45,967 bases of DNA from Gonapodya sp. JEL0774. Its lineage: Eukaryota > Monoblepharomycota > Monoblepharidomycetes > Monoblepharidales > Gonapodyaceae. Shown piece after piece: positions 11,462 to 23,177 of this stretch. The stretch spans positions 1 through 45,967 of the forward strand of contig JADIIX010000157.1 in assembly GCA_027604505.1 (NCBI GenBank). The letters run 5' to 3'. The position numbers and the translations under genes are program-made. The notes beneath the pieces are model-generated. The model did no database searches. It was not told where the DNA came from and was given only the letters and a program-made list of their open reading frames with translations. The stretch's first letter is position 1; every line of letters starts with the position of its first letter.

Positions 11462-13993
11462 TCAAAACTTCGCCTTCACATCATCCCCATCCACGAAGCT
11501 GTCATCGTCGTCGTCGTCGTCCAGATACCCAGCGACCAGTCCACCTTTTCCCTTCTTTTCCACTTCTTCCGTTGCGTTGGTCACCTTGGACGCAAGGTCG
11601 TGCAGAGACGCGGCGTTGGTGGGAGTTGCACCCCGGTCTGGAACATAGCCGTAGAACGTCGTAGCGATTCGGGAATCCGGTCCAGATGTGGATGAAAGGG
11701 TCGACCGCCGGTGAAGGCGGGGGCGCGAGGATCCGGGCACCCTAAATTAATTGGTGAGGGTGTTGAGGCATCATCAAAACACGGTGACCCAAATACGACA
11801 CTGATCCAGAAGTTGCAGTCAAAGAGTGAACAACGCACCATGTACCACCTCCAGAAACGAGATACTTGCGGCTCCACTCGCTGGGGGTCATTTTGGTAGG
11901 GAAGGACTCTCCGTCCGGTGCACGCTCCATGTTTGGCTCAGTCATCTGATGCAAGGCAGCTGCAACGCATAGACAATGAAAAATGTTCCAACAAAGATGA
12001 CGAGCACGTGAGGTTTCAATTTGCAAGAGAGACGCAAACTCCGATTTAAATCCCTTGATGCCAGGCCAACCACCCACCTGGGTTGAACGTCGTGGTCACT
12101 GGACTGCCGACAATGGGACCTCCCGTCACCGCAGAGGTCGCGCCTACTGACGCCCCAAAACTCGGATAGCTCGACGGGATCACCGATGGAGTTTGAGGCG
12201 TGAATCCAGAAAGAGGACCGAAAGAGCTGGCTGAACCAGATCTTTGCAGTGACGATGGGATGTTAACGCCGATGCTTATTCCCAACGAGGGACGGCGAGC
12301 AGTGTATGGCGGTGGAGGAACCCCAGAGGGAGCAGAAACAGGAGAGGCAGGAGCGATAGTGTTCCCGGTTTCCTCCGGAGTGGGCCCAACCTGAGGTGAG
12401 GGCACGGGCCTCTCCTGAGCGATGATACCGTCAAACATTTGCTTCATCTCCACAAAGTAGCTGCGAAGCGGAGTAGCCCGACGCCCCGTCCAGTTCTTGA
12501 CTTCGGGGGTTGTGTAGGCCCACTCCCCTCTTGCGACTGTCTCGAAGTACCCGCAAATGGTTTCGACCTCTCGCGGAGTACGAGCAATACCGGTGGCGAA
12601 GATTACCTTAGCAAAGTCAGCAAGAGGTAATGCGGCGAAGCGGATGGGGTGGGCGATACCGGTGGAGATTTGTGAAACGAGCTGGACACCCGACAGAAGG
12701 TCCGGTCCGGTCAGTTCTGCATCCAAATATGAACACAAGAGTTTTGTAAGAAGGTTCGTCGGTTTCAAAGTTTCGATGCAATGGAAATGATGACTCACCC
12801 AGCGCTTTGTTCATGTGGACTGAAGGGTACTCTAGGAAGAGCTTTCCTGCAATCTCCGCCATGTCCCTCACCTGCCGTTCCCAATGTCCAGTTTTCACAA
12901 GCCGGAATCATATTTAATAGTTTAGTTAATCAAAACCACATACACTATGTCGGAGCGGCAAACTCACATCCAATGGCGCAAAGGTTCCGTCTCTCATGGG
13001 CAATCTCACCGTTGCGATGCCCAGCCCGGAATCCTGGCACGCGTCCTTGACTGCCCTTTCCACAATCGGAACCAGTGAATGGTGGAAGGGAGGACATCTG
13101 AGAACAGTATATGGAATAGCAGCCCTCCCTACAAGTCGCTCCATTTCGCGAGACTCCGTCTGGTACAGGAACTCAGGGGTAGTCTGGGAGATGGAGGACG
13201 AAACGCGACGAGATGGGAGGGTAGAGAGGAGGACGAGGTAGCGGACGCGACGGTGGCGGAGGGCGGCTTCAAGGAGGGCGGAAAGGTACTGGACCCGATT
13301 GTTGGACTGGACGGGCACTGTAGGGGACGTACAAAGCGTGAGTAAATTGCAGAGGGCTAGAAAGGCAAGTAAGGAGGCATACCGATGAAGAGGTAGTCGA
13401 TTGGGCCAAGCCTGTGGAACGCCTCATCGATCGTGTCGGGGTGGTCATAGTCACTGTCACACAAAACATAAAGAGAAAAAGAAGTGGACATTGACAAATG
13501 ATAAAGAGAATATTCCACTCCACGACATCTTTACCATTGAAACTCACATGTGCACGGCCCTTTCCACGTACTTGAGATTTTGGAGGACATGGGCCTTGGA
13601 AACTTGGTTATAGCCGGCAATTATGCGAAGCGGAAGCCCCTTCTCAGACACTGAGTTGCCCGAATCGTTTGACACAGTGCTTGTAGAAGGTGCATCGGTG
13701 GTAGTACCGTTAGACAGTACTGGCGTAGCGGTGACAGTGACGTTGGTGGTGGCCAGGACCGGAGCCGCTACTGATCCGTGGGAGTGAGAGCCGAGTCGTC
13801 CGAGTCCAGAGAGGCCAGAGAGGTTGCTGAGAGGTTTTGGCACGGCAGCAGCAGCAGTGGACGTCTGAATGGGTGCTTGTCGCGAACTGGCGAAGTTTCG
13901 TGCATCCTGGGAGTGGAGCCAATGAAGGAGAGCGAGCCCCGTGTGGGAGGTGCTACCGGCAACGAACAGAGTAGGTGGGCGTGAGGCGTCCAT
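11462..13993 (-). CDS. NmrA-like NAD(P)-binding protein with long disordered tail
   Basis: The product is a Rossmann-fold protein of the atypical short-chain dehydrogenase (NmrA-like) group. Seven exons join in phase to 659 residues: 13548-13993, 13383-13453, 12968-13317, 12799-12871, 12078-12716, 11839-11959 and 11462-11741. Family marks are TLFVAGSTSHTGLALLHWL at the N-terminus (dinucleotide loop in place of GATGxxG), DEAFHRLGPIDYLFIVP, YLVLLST, YTVLRCPPF, VRDMAEIAGKLF and ELTGPDLLS, all in the expected order. Unusual parts are a Ser/Thr/Ala-rich insertion of about 90 residues between beta strand 1 and the rest of the fold (residues ~35-125), and a C-terminal ~270-residue Pro/Ser-rich extension ending in a run of Asp (YLDDDDDDDSFVDGDD). 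NmrA-like proteins act either as redox sensors without catalysis or as reductases; the sequence does not decide between these. Confidence 0.8.
11500..11523. repeat. GTC trinucleotide run encoding poly-Asp
   Basis: A GTC/GAC microsatellite in the last exon of the NmrA-like gene encodes seven consecutive Asp residues. It is a likely site of length variation between strains. Confidence 0.7.
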
Positions 13994-14188
13994 TTATATT
14001 TTAGAACGGAGATGACCTGCTGAGGTCAGTGCGAGAGTCAAGTCAGTAGGTGGCTTTGAGTTTTTGAGCGGGCAAATATCACAGAATGTGTGAGTTCCGC
14101 TTCGGCATAAATTCCCTAGTGATCTTGATCCCAAGAACAGGTGTAGGACGAAACTTGACATGCTCATATCACAACCCTTTTCGCAACA

Positions 14189-15024
14189 TTACGTCCTTGC
14201 CATATTGAAAACGAGGACCACAGAATGACTGACGGAAGAGAGCTGCTCTTCCACTGGCTCGCTTTCATACGTTCCAGTCGTCTTGCTACACACCGTCACC
14301 TCCTTCTCCTCCGCCCGCATCCCCTGAGACAGACGATTATAAATCTTATCTTGACTACACTCAAGCATTTGCACGTTGAAAACGTCCCGACGCAGAGATG
14401 TCTCCTGCCGTAGCTGTGTTTGTACATCTTTACCAAGACGGACCTTAGACTCAATCCGGAAGCTAATCCAACCCTTTGAACGAAAAAAAGTAGCTGATTG
14501 AATTGGGGGGATTGATTCGCTTTTGCCAGCCGAAATAGAGAAGGGAAGAACAAAGTTCAGAAGGAACTCGGCTTCACCTGGAAAATGATACTGCGGTCAA
14601 GTTTTCCAGCAAAGTTGCACGAACACTCGCAACACTTAAATTTGACAGATTTGTATTCACGAGCTCCAAATTTCACCGCAGAGTTAGCTCACAGTACGGT
14701 TGTAAGTATGTCTGGATGAGAGAAAAGCGGATCACATGGTTCATGACGTAGACGGGCGAGGTTCTTGACCGTCTGCAGGACTCTTCCTCTGCCGAGAGCA
14801 ACAAGTTCTCGTCGGGTTGAATAACATTTGTAGCATCCGCTTCAACGCTTCTCAACGGGTGGGAAATAGTGAGACCTCCACAACCGAGGTGGCAATCGGA
14901 GATATGCGAGGCAATGTGCTGCGTTTAGTGCATCAATCTGTTAGTTTGTTCCCATTCTGACCCCATTTTTCGTTTCCATGCGGATTGCTGTTACAAAACG
15001 TACAGATTGAGTGCTGCAATTCAT
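14189..15024 (-). CDS. Small uncharacterised protein, three exons
   Basis: I do not recognise it. Exons 15004-15024, 14693-14918 and 14189-14577 join with phase kept and good donor/acceptor sites (GTACGT, GTGAGC; ACGCAG, TTCCAG), giving 211 residues. The start at 15024 gives MNCSTQS followed by a His/Cys-containing segment (HIASHISDCHLGCGG). A central stretch VYVMNHVIRFSLIQTYLQPY and then FLLNFVLPFSISAG is moderately hydrophobic; the remainder is charged. It is head to head with the Arp8 gene (182 bases between starts), so a shared promoter region is possible. The tiny first exon is the least certain part. Confidence 0.45.
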
Positions 15025-15206
15025 GGTGAGACTTCTGGTTTAGTTGGTCATTTGAATTCGTGTTCTAAATCGTAGCCGGCCACACCTACCAGACGGCAAA
15101 CGAGCGCCCCACACCGTCAATTCCACTTCTAAGTGGGCTTGGTGAGAACCTTAGTGTAGTCTTACCTCCTCTTGTTCATGGACAGTCTTCGTCGCGATAC
15201 GGAAGC

Positions 15207-18200
15207 ATGGATTCCAGAGAACGACGGCCGGAGGAAAACACATACACCCAGAGAAGGCCGCCCTCTGTGGTGACGTATGTTGCTCCGCCGCCGATAGGGC
15301 AACCGGTTATGGTACCACCTCTACCGACGCCACCAGTGCTACCCCACTTCTTTTCGCCCTCCAGCGGTACACGGACGGTCACATCACAGTCATGGAGCTC
15401 GCCTTCCACTAGTCACGCAAGACCACTACACATGCCACACACGTATCCATCAGTGTATTCCACCTCCTCGTCGCACATCGCGCGCTCCCGAAGGAAACCG
15501 CCTACCCCATTGAAGGCGCATTTTGCCTTCACATCAATTCCACCAGTGCCGCAGGTTGTCTTACCCAAGCATCACACCTCCACCTTTATGAAGGGCTCTG
15601 CTGCCGCCAGTACAGGTGGACTGGGAACGCACCTCCTTGTTTCAAATCGAGACAGAGACAGGGCAACAGGGAACAAGGTTGGGACTCTTGTCGGTTCGTC
15701 GGCAGAATTTGGAGGGCTGATAAATGCCGGCGATGCAGACGGCGAGGTGGGTTCCTCTGGTCAGCGAGCATGAACCTCGGATAGCGCTTACTCGAACTGG
15801 AACTGGAGGTGCTCCCAGCAAACGTGATCTCGCTAGGGATGCACGTTGGCATTGTGTTTGCGATTGAGAAACTTCTAGCACCCATTCCGGATGTTGTTGG
15901 GGGCAACTAAATCGCAACAGATGAGCAATCTCAGCTGAATGGCAGAAATATCAGGCACGAACTTCGGAGCATGTCCATTCTTGCCAACTATTCGCTTGGG
16001 GACCTCACGAGTCCTTTTCCTGTCCCCATATATGTCTCGCAGTTCACCGTCGTTATTCACCCCGGTTCTCGCCTTCTCCGAGTCGGTCGGGCTCAAGATG
16101 GTATACCAAAACTTGTCCACAATGTTGTCGCTCGCAGAATTGACACGATCGGCCTGCTGCGATCTTTGCGGCTAAAATTTGGGACACTCTCCGGGAGCCT
16201 TCCTAACTTTTCCATCGAGGAATTGGCGAAGATGGTAGGTTGGAGCGAAAGCTGGGAGGATGCTGGGGATGAGTGGTATGCAGATGGGGTGACGGCAGGA
16301 TGGAACGACGGAATGAGTGATTCCAAGGGTGGAGTGGTGGTTGAAGGAAACAACGGCTATGGAGAATCTGGCTATGCTGCTGGGAACAAGAAGTGGAAAG
16401 AAAGCGACGTACAATATGGCTCTATGGACGTCGATGGACCCACTGAAAATGAAGGAGAACCTAATTCACCAACCTCAAATGATAATCCGAAATTTCCAAC
16501 GCTCTCCATCCATCACCCTACCTATCCTGCCACCCTCGCTGACCTTCATAACCATCTTCGCAATCGTGTGCGTGATCTGCGTGCCTCTGGTGTACAAGGT
16601 GCCCAAGAGAAAGTCTTGGCAGCAAACGCACGAGCAGAGACGGAATTCACAAGTATACCCGAGCTCAGTGATCGAAGAGCTGTTGCATGGACACGTTGGG
16701 GGGTCGGTGTGAGGGCCGATGGGTCTGTAGTTGGAGACGGTGGAGCTAGGGATCTGTCTACTCCAACCAAAGTGGGGGAGAGAAAGGATCGAGGGCCACC
16801 ACCAGATGTTGTAGTGGGGATCTCCGCTCTCAATCTCCCTCAATTCTCCCTCCCTCATGATCGTGATGCCGCATTTCGGGCCCTCCATGCGGCGCTCATT
16901 TCAGAAGAGCCCGAATCCCGCCTGGAATTGGTTCCGCCACTGTATGTCCTTCGCCGACCGATTCGTCATGGTGCACTCAATGCAACTTCATATGCGAGCC
17001 TTGCGCACCTCACTGGCGACATCGAGGCTATCTGGCGGAATGCCGTCACCGAGGTTGGAGTCTCGAGGAGAGATTTGAAGCGTTACAACCTGGTACTCGT
17101 GATACCAGACAAGTGCGACAAACTTTATGTGCAAACTATGGTACGCGTGGCCATGGACTTGTGTTTCCCTGCGGTGTTGTGTGTTCAGGAGAGTGCTGCT
17201 GCTTGTTTTGGTGCCGGTTTCGGGAATGGTACCTGCGTGGTCGACGTTGGAGCTGAGAAGAGCTCAGTGAGCTGCGTAGATGAAGGGATTGTGGTACAGA
17301 GCACAAGGTGAGTTGTTCACGAAGGTGGTCTGGTTGATCATTGTTGGATAAACGTGGAATCTAGCGCCCACTTCCTTTGCTTCCTTACAGAATCAACCTT
17401 AAGTACGGAGCCGATGACGTTACCTGGTATCTTTCTCACCTTCTATGGGCTTCTCACTTTCCTCATCGCTCTTTCGATCCATACCGGGTGCTCTCAGACT
17501 TCCTTCATGTCGCTGAACACGTCAAGGAGACAAACGTGAATCTGGACTTCGGAGAGCTAATCTCAACTCGCAATATGACTGTTGAAGTAAGGTCACCGGG
17601 ATGTGACGCGAGAGTGTGGACTGTCCGTTGGTGGGATGAGGGTATCTTGGCAGCAATGGTGAGAGTCTATCCACGTTTCTTTGCGGGAGAGTTTTCGACT
17701 CAGGACATTTCTTTTCAGATTTTGTTTTATCCTTCTATTATCAATCACTACCAAAAGCTGCGCGGGCTTTTGTATCCGAGATACTTCGCTGGCGGATCCT
17801 TCCCGTTGAAGGTTACGAACGATGAGGATGATGCAGTTGTCAAACTATCCGTTTTGCCGAACTACCCACCACCTTCGGTTGAACTTCTCAGTGTCGATGA
17901 GTGGGTTGCAGGTGTTGGTTCGCAGGCTCTTGGGGGTTCACGCTCTCTGAAGGAGATCGTTGAACAAGTCCGAGACTTAGCGCGCACTGCAAAGCGGAGA
18001 AAGATCAGTGAAACTCGTGAACTCGGCGTAGTAGAGTCCAAGACGGAAGATAACCGACTGGAAGGTGTGATGGCAACTTCGGAAGCGTCACACGCCGATT
18101 TGGCCACAGGGGACGAGCTGAGACCCGAGCGTACATCCTCCTCTAGCAACTCTGAAAGCCACAGATCAGCGATGCAAACCAAACCGCTTGATCTGCTTGT

Positions 18201-19241
18201 TGCGGCTCAAGAGCCTCTAGATGTCTCAATTGCACGGAGTCTCCTTCTGTACCATCGAGCCATGGCTCAATCACTGGCGGCTGGTGATCCCGCATACATC
18301 CCTGACCCAAAGCTATCCGCTCAAGTACAGATGCCCAACGCAGAACCATTTCCTGGGCAACCGCCTACTCCCCTGCATCCTTTCGCGGATGAACTTCTCC
18401 GTCGCATTGCGTCAACGGTGTTGCTTGCAGGGGATGGTGTGCAGACATCCCGCCTTTCCGAAACTTTACAAGATCGTGTGCAGCAACGCCTCAACGAAAT
18501 GATTGCAGTGCACTTGCCGCACTTATACTGGAGCGTACCACTGGTGAACCGAGATGAATGGGAGCTAGAGGAGGCTAAGGCGCGGGCGCCTGCTGAGAAT
18601 GGACAACAAAGCCTCACTTCCGAATTTCGACCTGGTGTTGTGACTGGCGTAGAAAAATCGATTGAAAATGTGACCACGTCTCTTGCCTCCAGTACCTCAA
18701 ACGGCCTTTCCAATGCGCCAAAATCAGTAAGTGCGCCAGGGGCGACACATGCACGTGGGACTGAAAGGGGTCGTGGCCGCGGCTCACATTTGAAGGGATC
18801 CAGAGGGACTTCGTCCAGTGCTAACTCATCGAAAGCGGCTGGGAACGGTGGCTACAGTTCAGTTGCAAAACCATCCGTTATTTTAGGTCCCCCGAAAGTA
18901 CTTGTTATATACCCTCCACCAAGAGACATTCCTCCAGGACATCTCGTATGGAAAGGGGCATCGGTATTGGCAAGATTAGAAATCGCGAGAGAGATGTGGA
19001 TTGGTCGAAGTGAATTTGAGAACGCCGGAATAGCGAGAGTTTGTCAGGTGGGAGTCCGGACTATCATGAAGTTAGAACAGAATTGAGAAACGCTAAGTTG
19101 TGTGTTTTGTTGGTTCCTTTGCGGAATTGTAGGCAAAGTGGGGTAAGTTCAAAGACAGAGATTTCCGATGGGAAACTAAGTACCAATCCCCCGCTTTTGA
19201 CCTATTGCGCCATATCAGGAATAACCTGGGATCCCTCGTGA
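15207..19241 (+). CDS. ARP8: Actin-related protein 8 (INO80 chromatin-remodelling complex)
   Basis: The product is a nuclear actin-fold subunit of the INO80 remodeller, which with actin and Arp4 binds the HSA region and extranucleosomal DNA. Six exons are proposed: 15207-15746, 16043-17307, 17391-17658, 17719-19047, 19133-19142 and 19219-19241, about 1144 residues. Arp8-specific signatures are VVIHPGSRLLRVGRAQD then NVVARR (residues ~182-215), LTGDIEAIWRNAV, VIPDKCDKLYVQTMVRV, VQESAAACFGAG, CVVDVGAEKSSVSCVDEGI, NLKYGADDVTWYL, LFYPSI, and near the end VLVIYPPPRDIPPGHLVWKG, ASVLARLEIAREMWI. The protein is longer than human Arp8 (about 620) because of a Pro/Ser-rich N-terminal region and two low-complexity insertions, one Arg/Gly-rich. 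Least certain are exon 1 with its 296-base intron, and the C-terminus, which needs a 10-base microexon to read AKWGITWDPS. Confidence 0.9.
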
Positions 19242-19388
19242 GGAAACTCCCGGGCACCACTGGTTCAATCTATGTTTTGCTGTTCTGTGTTTATACTTAC
19301 CACTAGTCGCATTAAATGAATAACACTGCACTCATTATTGTGAACATATTGGTGTCTCTATTAACACAATCTAGACGAAACTACAGGT

Positions 19389-22300
19389 CTACAGTTTGGG
19401 CCGAGTCGACGAAATGCCTTTTCTCTGTTTCTCCTCTTCCCATAGCCTTGCCACATCCTTCTTTAATAGACCCTTCTGAACCTTCCCATTTGGATTCCTA
19501 CAGCGGATGTCAAATGCGTCAGAGGAGAACTTCTGTTCGTTGTAGTGAAATCTCATACGAACCGAGGAATATCCTCGAACTGTATGTGCACAAACACGGG
19601 GATTTTGAATCCCGCCAGCTTGGGGCGCAAGTGTGCTAGAATGTCTTCAGGAGAGAGTTTAACATGCGTGGGCTTGGGAACAATTATTGCTGCAGGTTCT
19701 TCGCCGAGGATGCTAAAGGTGGGGGTATCGACATTTGGATACTCTTCCAACTTGTGAGAAGTAATGAAGCTTACCGATGTGGGACGCCTACAATCTGGCG
19801 CGCAGAAGGGGTGTGTGAAAAGTGAGCTTTCCGGGCAGTACAAGATCGCGAACCAAGGATATCCCACCGTGCAGTCTAGTACACCTCTATCCAATCGGAT
19901 TCCATAGATGGTGTGGCAAGTCAGGGCATTGATAGAAACAACGTCAACGAAACATATACTCACGGGTGTGTGAAAATAGCATCCTCAATCTCCTGACAAT
20001 AGATGTTTTCGCCTCCACGAATGAGCTAGAAGGATGTCCGTGAGTCAAATGTATAGTTGTCCGAGTGACGTGATCACACACCATGTCCTTGATTCGATCC
20101 TTAACAAGTCAAAACCGGGTTCCGGTAAGTTTCCGCGACACAATCTTCGATCGAGGTGAGTGAACGTACCTTGATGTAAACGTAACCGGTTTTCGCGTCA
20201 ATATACCCCACTTGAAGATGATAATAAAGCTCTCAATGACATGGCAAGATAACAGCGATTAAACAATACTGCGCATTACCATCACCAGTGCGATAGAATC
20301 CATTTGGTAGGAACGCCTGTTTCGTTGCATCCGGGTTTCTCCAATATCCTTTGATGATGTTCACTCCTCGAATCAACAGTTCACCAACTTCGCCTTTTGG
20401 GACCTCCAGCAAAGTGTCAGGGTCTTGATCCCAGCGTGGTAAGTATCGGTGGAACTTAATAGGTTTTAGCAAGTGCAAAAGGCTCACCGGCAATGATTAC
20501 TTCATTCAGAGGATGTGGTATACCTGCCGAGTCAGGGTAGTTTATATAGTCCATACCTGTTGTTTTAGGCGGTTACACAAACTTGCGCTACGAATGGTAG
20601 GTCAGAAAAACAATAAGCCTCAAAAATCTCACCAGAAATGCTAGTTGCGACAGGCGAAGCTTCTGTCATTCCCCACGCCTAGTGTTTCAGAGTTTCACGA
20701 AAACCGTCTTAAATATGAGAGAAACACTTGTACATTGCTGTAAAGCGAGCTATTCACCGTTCCTGGAGAACCTTTGAAAACCTTTGCAAAGTTCACAGCG
20801 AGCTCTGGGTGTGCGGGCGCTCCGCCGTACCCAGCCTTCATATTATCTGTCAGACGCGTAATCGCAGATTTTTCGGCTAAGCCAAGACTCACTGAAATAA
20901 AACTGCTCAAATCACGTTTGCCATTCCTTGCGTCGGGGTGTTCCACGAGCATCATGATAATTGCGGGAACAGCACTCATACCGCTCACTCTCTCCTTCTC
21001 AATCACCCGCAGAGCATCACCAGCTTCAAACTGGGAAACGGTAGGACCAAATTCATTCAGTCCGGTGTTATCTCGGACAGTCTCATTCGGCAGATCATAC
21101 CTTGTAAACCATGACAAGTTTCCCACCATGTAATGTGGTCCCTCCGAGAATGGAAACCGCGGTGACGTGGAACAGTGGAACAACGAGGAGGTTCACGCTT
21201 TGTGGGTCTTCTGGGCCCAATGGAAGTTTCGGGACTGGCATTCCCGCCCGAACTGACGAGGTAATCACATTGAACATTAAGGTCGGTGACATTGGGGTGG
21301 AGAAATGAACGGATTTCTATGCAAAAAGTAGCCATCTCACTTAAGCCGCGAATTGTCCCGAGCATAGCCACCCATTGGTTAGTGATGAAATTGCGGTGGC
21401 TGCCCAAAGCAGCTTTAGGCCGGCCAGTGGTTCCGCTGGTAGACCATTCACTATTCAGACAATGCAGCTAAAAAGAGCACCTGGTGTACACATCTCCTAC
21501 CTGGTGAAAAGGACTGACGAACCAGGCCGAAAAACGATGAGGTGAATCGTAGCAAGATTGGCTCCCATGACAGTACACTCACTTGTGGCATCGTCCTCTG
21601 GCAAAATGTTCACCGGGGTCAAGAAGTTCCTGTCTCTCTCCCCTGAGTATTTGCTCAAAACAGTTTCCCACGTTACGGTTCCAGGATACGACGCACTACG
21701 CGACGCGGGTGGTTGGGACAAAGAGCGCGCAAGAATAAATTCGGAAACACCACCGCGCTTGAGATCGGGGATGCGAGAGGCGAGACGCTCGTAACGTTCA
21801 GGATCCTAGTTGGATAAGTTCGCTGTTTACACAGATGTATGCGGAAACAATGGGGGGAGGACATCGAGAGACATACGATGATAGCAACTTTGGCGTCGGC
21901 AAGAGTGATACAGTAAGAGAGTTCGTCCGTGACTAATCGTGGGTGATAATTTGTTGGTTGGAAGTCTATTTGCGGAAAAGGCGAAAAAAAAAAAGTACCT
22001 AGCCAAGCGTTGACTGTGCCAACAGCAAAATACATTGGATGTTATTCTGTACACCGGACCAATGCGACAAGCAACAAGAAACGCTCACCCATGGCCGGGA
22101 TGGCACCCAACATTTGAGAAGCCCAAAATGCGATAATCCACTCCCTTTTGTGACACACATCAACATCATCCACAGTGCGTTGTTTGGAGGTACACAAATC
22201 TTTACTGAAGAGATTCTTCAAAGAATATTCCAGGACCATCACTTACGGGTAGTTCCTCATCGCAATGGCGATTCTGTCGCCCTTCGCGACACCATACTCC

Positions 22301-22833
22301 TTGCTGAGAGCGTTCGCCAACATCCGAACCTTCTCCATGGTTTGGTTGTAGGTTAAACGGTCTTCAATTTTGGTGTGGGGACATTCGTAGATGAGGTACT
22401 CCCGGTTGCCGTGCTTGGCAACTACATCTTCCCAGTATTCACGGAGATTGCTGATGGAGCGTTTGATAGGAAGAACATTGGCGGCGAGAAGATCAGTGAA
22501 GGCGAAAGCACACCGTGTGGAAGTGCCCAAGGCAGTTCAGCAGAGAGATATGCCGGTCGGAATCGTCACATTGCGAGTAAGTAGATTGATCCCCACCAAA
22601 CCGCTTCCAGTATCTCAGACGGATGCCCCACTCGACGGACCCATTTCTCGATGAACTCACGTGTAGCAGTTTTTGAATGTTCTGAACCACAGTTTTCGCC
22701 CGGTGTGCCATTGAATCTGCTCAAACTGCGTTTCACACACTCCTCCAACTTCTTCCATTATCTGACGGTGGCATTGGTCTAGCGAAGGAACTTGGGGAGT
22801 TGGCTCAACGGCAACGGAGTTCGCCTGAGCCAT
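19389..22833 (-). CDS. Acyl-CoA synthetase / AMP-binding (ANL superfamily) enzyme
   Basis: The enzyme would activate a carboxylic acid with ATP to an acyl-adenylate and transfer it to CoA. Nineteen exons run from the ATG at 22833 (exon 1 22661-22833, exon 2 22247-22450, exon 3 22089-22144, a 15-base exon 21999-22013, 21877-21932, 21583-21805, about 21341-21450, 21101-21252, 20758-21030 and ten more) to the TAG at 19389. They give about 646 residues. Core motifs in order are NLREYWEDVVAKHGNREYL, NYPEWIIAFWASQMLGAIPA, the phosphate loop TSGTTGRPKAALGSHRN, LLVVPLFHVTA, AWGMTEASP (A5), GFYRTGD (A7), KDRIKDMLIRGGENI (A8) and NPNGKVQK with the A10 lysine. No peroxisomal tripeptide is seen (ends RPKL). 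Substrate class, fatty or aromatic acid, cannot be set. Eighteen exons keep phase, but the junction just before TSGTTG does not with the strong donor GTGAGT (see finding). The gene may therefore carry a one-base lesion or use the weaker donor four bases downstream. Confidence 0.85.
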
Positions 22834-23177
22834 TGTCAGTTGGTTTTCCGGTGTCACTTGATCTGCAAAGATTCGGCCCAAGGAATCCGATTCCGAGAGG
22901 ACCGATCCCCTCTGGTGTGATCGGACTCGAACTCTTTCTGGTAACACAATCTAATGAACCACTGAGTCGAATAAAAGGAGTTCAATTGAAGCAAGACAAA
23001 TAACATAGCCCGCATTCCAAAATGGGAGGTGAGGTTCAAGTGTTGAAACGCATGGGACCTTGTGGCTCAATCATTTGCTAATCCGGAGCGTGAATTCGAT
23101 GTTGTATTGGACTTATGTATGTGTTTTAAGTGTATAATAATATACCAGGCATTGGCGACTGCTCACCAAACCCACAA
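22834..23177. other. Shared upstream region of divergent genes
   Basis: The acyl-CoA synthetase gene starts leftward at 22833 and the unknown helical protein starts rightward at 23178. No frame with support lies between. It is likely to hold both promoters. Confidence 0.5.

Noticed and set aside
19316-19757. Plus-strand open frames over the 3' end of the acyl-CoA synthetase gene
   Set aside because: They run antisense to the A8-A10 motif exons of the synthetase and have no ATG-initiated coherent product.
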